This document shows positions 61,803 to 64,000 of a stretch of 64,000 nt of DNA, piece by piece. A program made the translations under genes and the position numbers. Below the pieces are notes generated by a model. The model searched no databases and had not been told where the DNA came from. It saw only the letters and a program-made list of their open reading frames with translations. The stretch's first letter is position 1. Each line of letters starts with the position of its first letter. Origin of the DNA: Marinomonas hwangdonensis (GTDB lineage: Bacteria; Pseudomonadota; Gammaproteobacteria; Pseudomonadales; Marinomonadaceae); the NCBI RefSeq assembly GCF_003721245.1, contig NZ_RIZG01000004.1, positions 1 to 64,000 of the forward strand, read 5' to 3'.

Positions 61803-63770
61803 ATGAAAATTAAATCGAAACTGCTGGTGGCCTTCTCGGTTGCTACCCTCTTGCCGGTGTTGATTGTGAGTTCGATCACGGCATTTTTAGCCTCTGACCA
61901 GGCGTTAAAAAGCTTCTCTCAAAACAGTGGACAGACCTTAACCGCGGTTGAAAACTCGTTTGATCAATTCATGAGTGATATCAAATCTGTGGTGGGTTTT
62001 ATGGCAGACAGTGCCCCTGTGACCGCGGCTGACGCTAAACCACTGACCACCTACCATGATAAACAAGGTAAAGCGCCTAGTCTTGTTGCTAAACAAAATG
62101 GCGGTCGAGAAGCTGAAATTTTCAACCTGTTTGAGGCCATTGGTAAAAATAATTCCAACTACGTCTACGTGTACATGGGGGACGAAGGGGATGGTTACAT
62201 GGAGTGGCCAGGAACCTATGAATACGCTGAGTGGCACCCCAAAAAACGTGGATGGTACCCAAGAGCCATGGAAACACCCGGTAAGGTTGCGTTACGTGAT
62301 GCTTACTACTGGGAGCCCGATGATGCCGTTTTTGTGTCTGCGGTGCGCACTTTTAACAAGGGGAGTGCCATTGGTGGCGTGGTCGCCGTTGATGTTTCGA
62401 TCAAGACACTGACAGAGATGGCCAATAATACCCAGCTGGGAGATTCTGGCAGCATCATGGTGGTAGAAAATTCCGGTACCATTCTGGTAGACGCGTTAAA
62501 CGAAGAGAATAATTTCAAAAAAATAGGCGATCTTACTGGAGAAGCTTACGCAAAAATTGCGCAAACCTCGTCAGGGGTGATTCGTTTTGACTTAGGTGGC
62601 GTCGATTACTACGCCAATATTTACACTTCGCCCAACTTAAAATGGAAGTTTGTGGGATTAATGCCGGCTTCGGAAATTTATGCTAGTACCGTTGAACTAG
62701 TAAAAACCACCGCTATTGTCTGTGTATTATTGTTGATTTTATTCGGTTTTGTGGCTTTCTGGATGGCGAGAAGCATGATCACCCCGATTGAGTCAGTGTC
62801 GGATCATTTGCGTGTGCTTGCTGAAGGCGAAGGTGACCTTACTTCTAAAATTGATATTAAAACGAACGATGAAACAGGTGTTTTATCTAATTGGTTTAAT
62901 CAGTTTGTTGGTTCAACACGAGCGCTGATATTGGGGATCAAGCAATCCAGTACTCAGATAGATAAAATAGCCGCTGAGACATCGTTAAAAGCCAGCGATG
63001 TTGCCAGTGCAGCGAGTGATCAGTTGCAGTCTATTGAGCTGATTTCAGAGGCTGGTCAGCAAATGTTGATCGCTTCGAACGAAGCGGCCGAGAGCTGTGC
63101 CAATTCTGCCCAAGTTTCTGAGAAAGGCTTGGAAACCACAATAGCGGGTAAAAATCTGCTTAAAGACAGTGCTGAGGGAGTGAACCGTTTAGGTTCTCGT
63201 CTTAAAGAGTCAAATCAGATTATTACTGAGCTACAAAAAGAGACCGTTAATATTAATCAGATTTTGTCCACCATTCAGGGGATTGCGGAACAAACCAATC
63301 TGTTGGCTCTCAATGCCGCTATTGAGGCAGCACGAGCAGGAGAACAAGGTCGAGGCTTTGCAGTTGTAGCTGATGAAGTGCGCACCTTAGCAGGTCGAAC
63401 TCAAGAATCAACAGAACAGATTAGCAATATTTTGGGTTTGCTCGGCAATCGGACGAAACAGGCATCGGATTCCATGGTGACGAGTTTAGCGGAGTCGGAA
63501 AATGCGATTAAACTCTCAGGCCAAGCATTAGTCTCTTTTGAACAGATTGAAGAAGTGGTTAAGCAGATGCGTGATATGACGATGCAAACCGCGGCTTCGG
63601 CTGAAGAGCAGAGAGCTGTGACCGAAGGGGTGAATGCCAACATTGGCGCGATTAGCGAATCAGCCCATCGCGTTTCAGGCATCTCGGGCGACGTGGCTGA
63701 GTTGTGCCGTAAGCAAGATCAGTTAAGTAAAGAGCTGCATTCTATGGTAGCCCGTTTCCGAACTGAATAG
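61803..63770 (+). CDS. Methyl-accepting chemotaxis protein with dCache sensor
   Basis: A 655-residue transmembrane chemoreceptor. It has a membrane helix at about 8-29, a periplasmic dCache_1 domain (about 33-290, with [29 protein letters not shown] and [11 protein letters not shown]), a second helix at about 298-318, HAMP (about 320-372) and a signalling domain whose hairpin tip reads [20 protein letters not shown]. The dCache pattern R-x-W-Y-x(n)-Y/D is typical of amino-acid or amine receptors, but the ligand is unknown. It follows the dgc operon without an obvious shared promoter; a betaine-type ligand is only a guess. Confidence 0.94.
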   Translation: MKIKSKLLVAFSVATLLPVLIVSSITAFLASDQALKSFSQNSGQTLTAVENSFDQFMSDIKSVVGFMADSAPVTAADAKPLTTYHDKQGKAPSLVAKQNGGREAEIFNLFEAIGKNNSNYVYVYMGDEGDGYMEWPGTYEYAEWHPKKRGWYPRAMETPGKVALRDAYYWEPDDAVFVSAVRTFNKGSAIGGVVAVDVSIKTLTEMANNTQLGDSGSIMVVENSGTILVDALNEENNFKKIGDLTGEAYAKIAQTSSGVIRFDLGGVDYYANIYTSPNLKWKFVGLMPASEIYASTVELVKTTAIVCVLLLILFGFVAFWMARSMITPIESVSDHLRVLAEGEGDLTSKIDIKTNDETGVLSNWFNQFVGSTRALILGIKQSSTQIDKIAAETSLKASDVASAASDQLQSIELISEAGQQMLIASNEAAESCANSAQVSEKGLETTIAGKNLLKDSAEGVNRLGSRLKESNQIITELQKETVNINQILSTIQGIAEQTNLLALNAAIEAARAGEQGRGFAVVADEVRTLAGRTQESTEQISNILGLLGNRTKQASDSMVTSLAESENAIKLSGQALVSFEQIEEVVKQMRDMTMQTAASAEEQRAVTEGVNANIGAISESAHRVSGISGDVAELCRKQDQLSKELHSMVARFRTE

Positions 63771-63795
63771 GGAAGGTGTTGCTAAGATGAAGGGC

Positions 63796-63824
63796 AAAAA
63801 AACCACCGAGAGGTGGTTTTTTTT
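63796..63824 (+). terminator. Terminator after the chemoreceptor gene
   Basis: AAAAAAACCACC and GGTGGTTTTTTTT form a stem around GAGA, ending in T8. Confidence 0.9.
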
Positions 63825-63870
63825 GTGCTGATGCTCAGATCAGATCTGAGTAAAACTAAACAGAACCGAA

Positions 63871-64000
63871 CTAGAAAGGACAAGGCGATACAAACGCCAC
63901 CCATGCTTGTGTGTATGGGTGGCGAAATTCAAGCCGGAAAGCATGAAGCAAGAGTCTTGGGTCGTTGTGATAATCGGCGTCGTAGAATTCGTCGCCAATT
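63871..64000 (-). CDS. RluA-family pseudouridine synthase, C-terminal part
   Basis: The minus strand at the window edge reads, in one open frame, IGDEFYDADYHNDP, RLLLHAFRLEFRHPYTQAW and VAFVSPCPF before a stop at 63871-63873. The G-D-x-x-Y, RLLLHA and L-x-F-x-HP motifs are the C-terminal signature of RluA-type rRNA/tRNA pseudouridine synthases (RluA resembles it most, TruC is an alternative). The rest of the gene lies beyond the window. Confidence 0.75.
   Translation of the reverse strand, partial: IGDEFYDADYHNDPRLLLHAFRLEFRHPYTQAWVAFVSPCPF

Noticed and set aside
63834-63850. Perfect dyad CTCAGATC-A-GATCTGAG after the chemoreceptor terminator
   Set aside because: It has no T run and lies between two convergent gene ends where an operator has no clear role; kept as possible chance or a minor repeat.

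Overview
This window looks like chromosomal core DNA of a marine gammaproteobacterium. The protein sequences, the six-subunit Na+-pumping NADH:quinone reductase, the NhaB antiporter and the dimethylglycine catabolism genes suggest the Oceanospirillales, probably Marinomonas or a close relative. The taxonomic call is an inference from gene content and was not computed.

Layout. 1-7.5 kb: the conserved mltD / gloB / yafS-like methyltransferase / rnhA / dnaQ block, then nhaB and sohB. 7.5-12.2 kb: a leftward folX-mfd-csiV unit. 12.6-21.2 kb: nqrABCDEF, followed by the Nqr maturation genes apbE and nqrM and the soluble transhydrogenase sthA. 21.3-31.7 kb: hpt and a YihY-type membrane protein, a tRNA-Arg(TCT) preceded by a likely unannotated small RNA, then the proteostasis run tig-clpP-clpX-lon-hupB, tRNA-Asp and ppiD. 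31.7-39.2 kb, leftward: a periplasmic-propeller GGDEF protein, an M48 lipoprotein peptidase, a glutamine-amidotransferase/amidoligase pair and an SLC13 permease. 39.5-45.2 kb: a lactate-type permease with an LldR-like operator, an ACR3/SBF transporter, an M32 carboxypeptidase and an EamA exporter.

42.3-47.3 kb and 50.9-51.5 kb are the accessory, scarred parts. They hold an SDR gene remnant, a decayed Phd/YefM antitoxin, a duplicated 50-residue ORF, a family of related hairpin repeats and a decayed second copy of the M32 peptidase 3' end. 47.3-50.9 kb carries gloA, a MYG1 protein, a GNAT and an AraC regulator. At 51.1 kb a convincing yybP-ykoY (Mn2+) riboswitch leads, through a small well-initiated ORF, into a Ca/Na-type cation antiporter and an MscS channel.

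53.5-61.4 kb is a tight operon for dimethylglycine (glycine betaine) catabolism: M19 dipeptidase, DUF5943 protein, dgcA, dgcB, ETF alpha, ETF beta and a small unknown protein. A Cache-type chemoreceptor follows, and the last 130 bases hold the C-terminus of an RluA-family pseudouridine synthase on the minus strand.

No CRISPR array, prophage, rRNA or intact insertion sequence was seen. The strongest candidates for new biology are the riboswitch-associated small ORF, the putative sRNA upstream of tRNA-Arg, the amidoligase/amidotransferase pair and the hairpin repeat family. None of these is proven from sequence alone.
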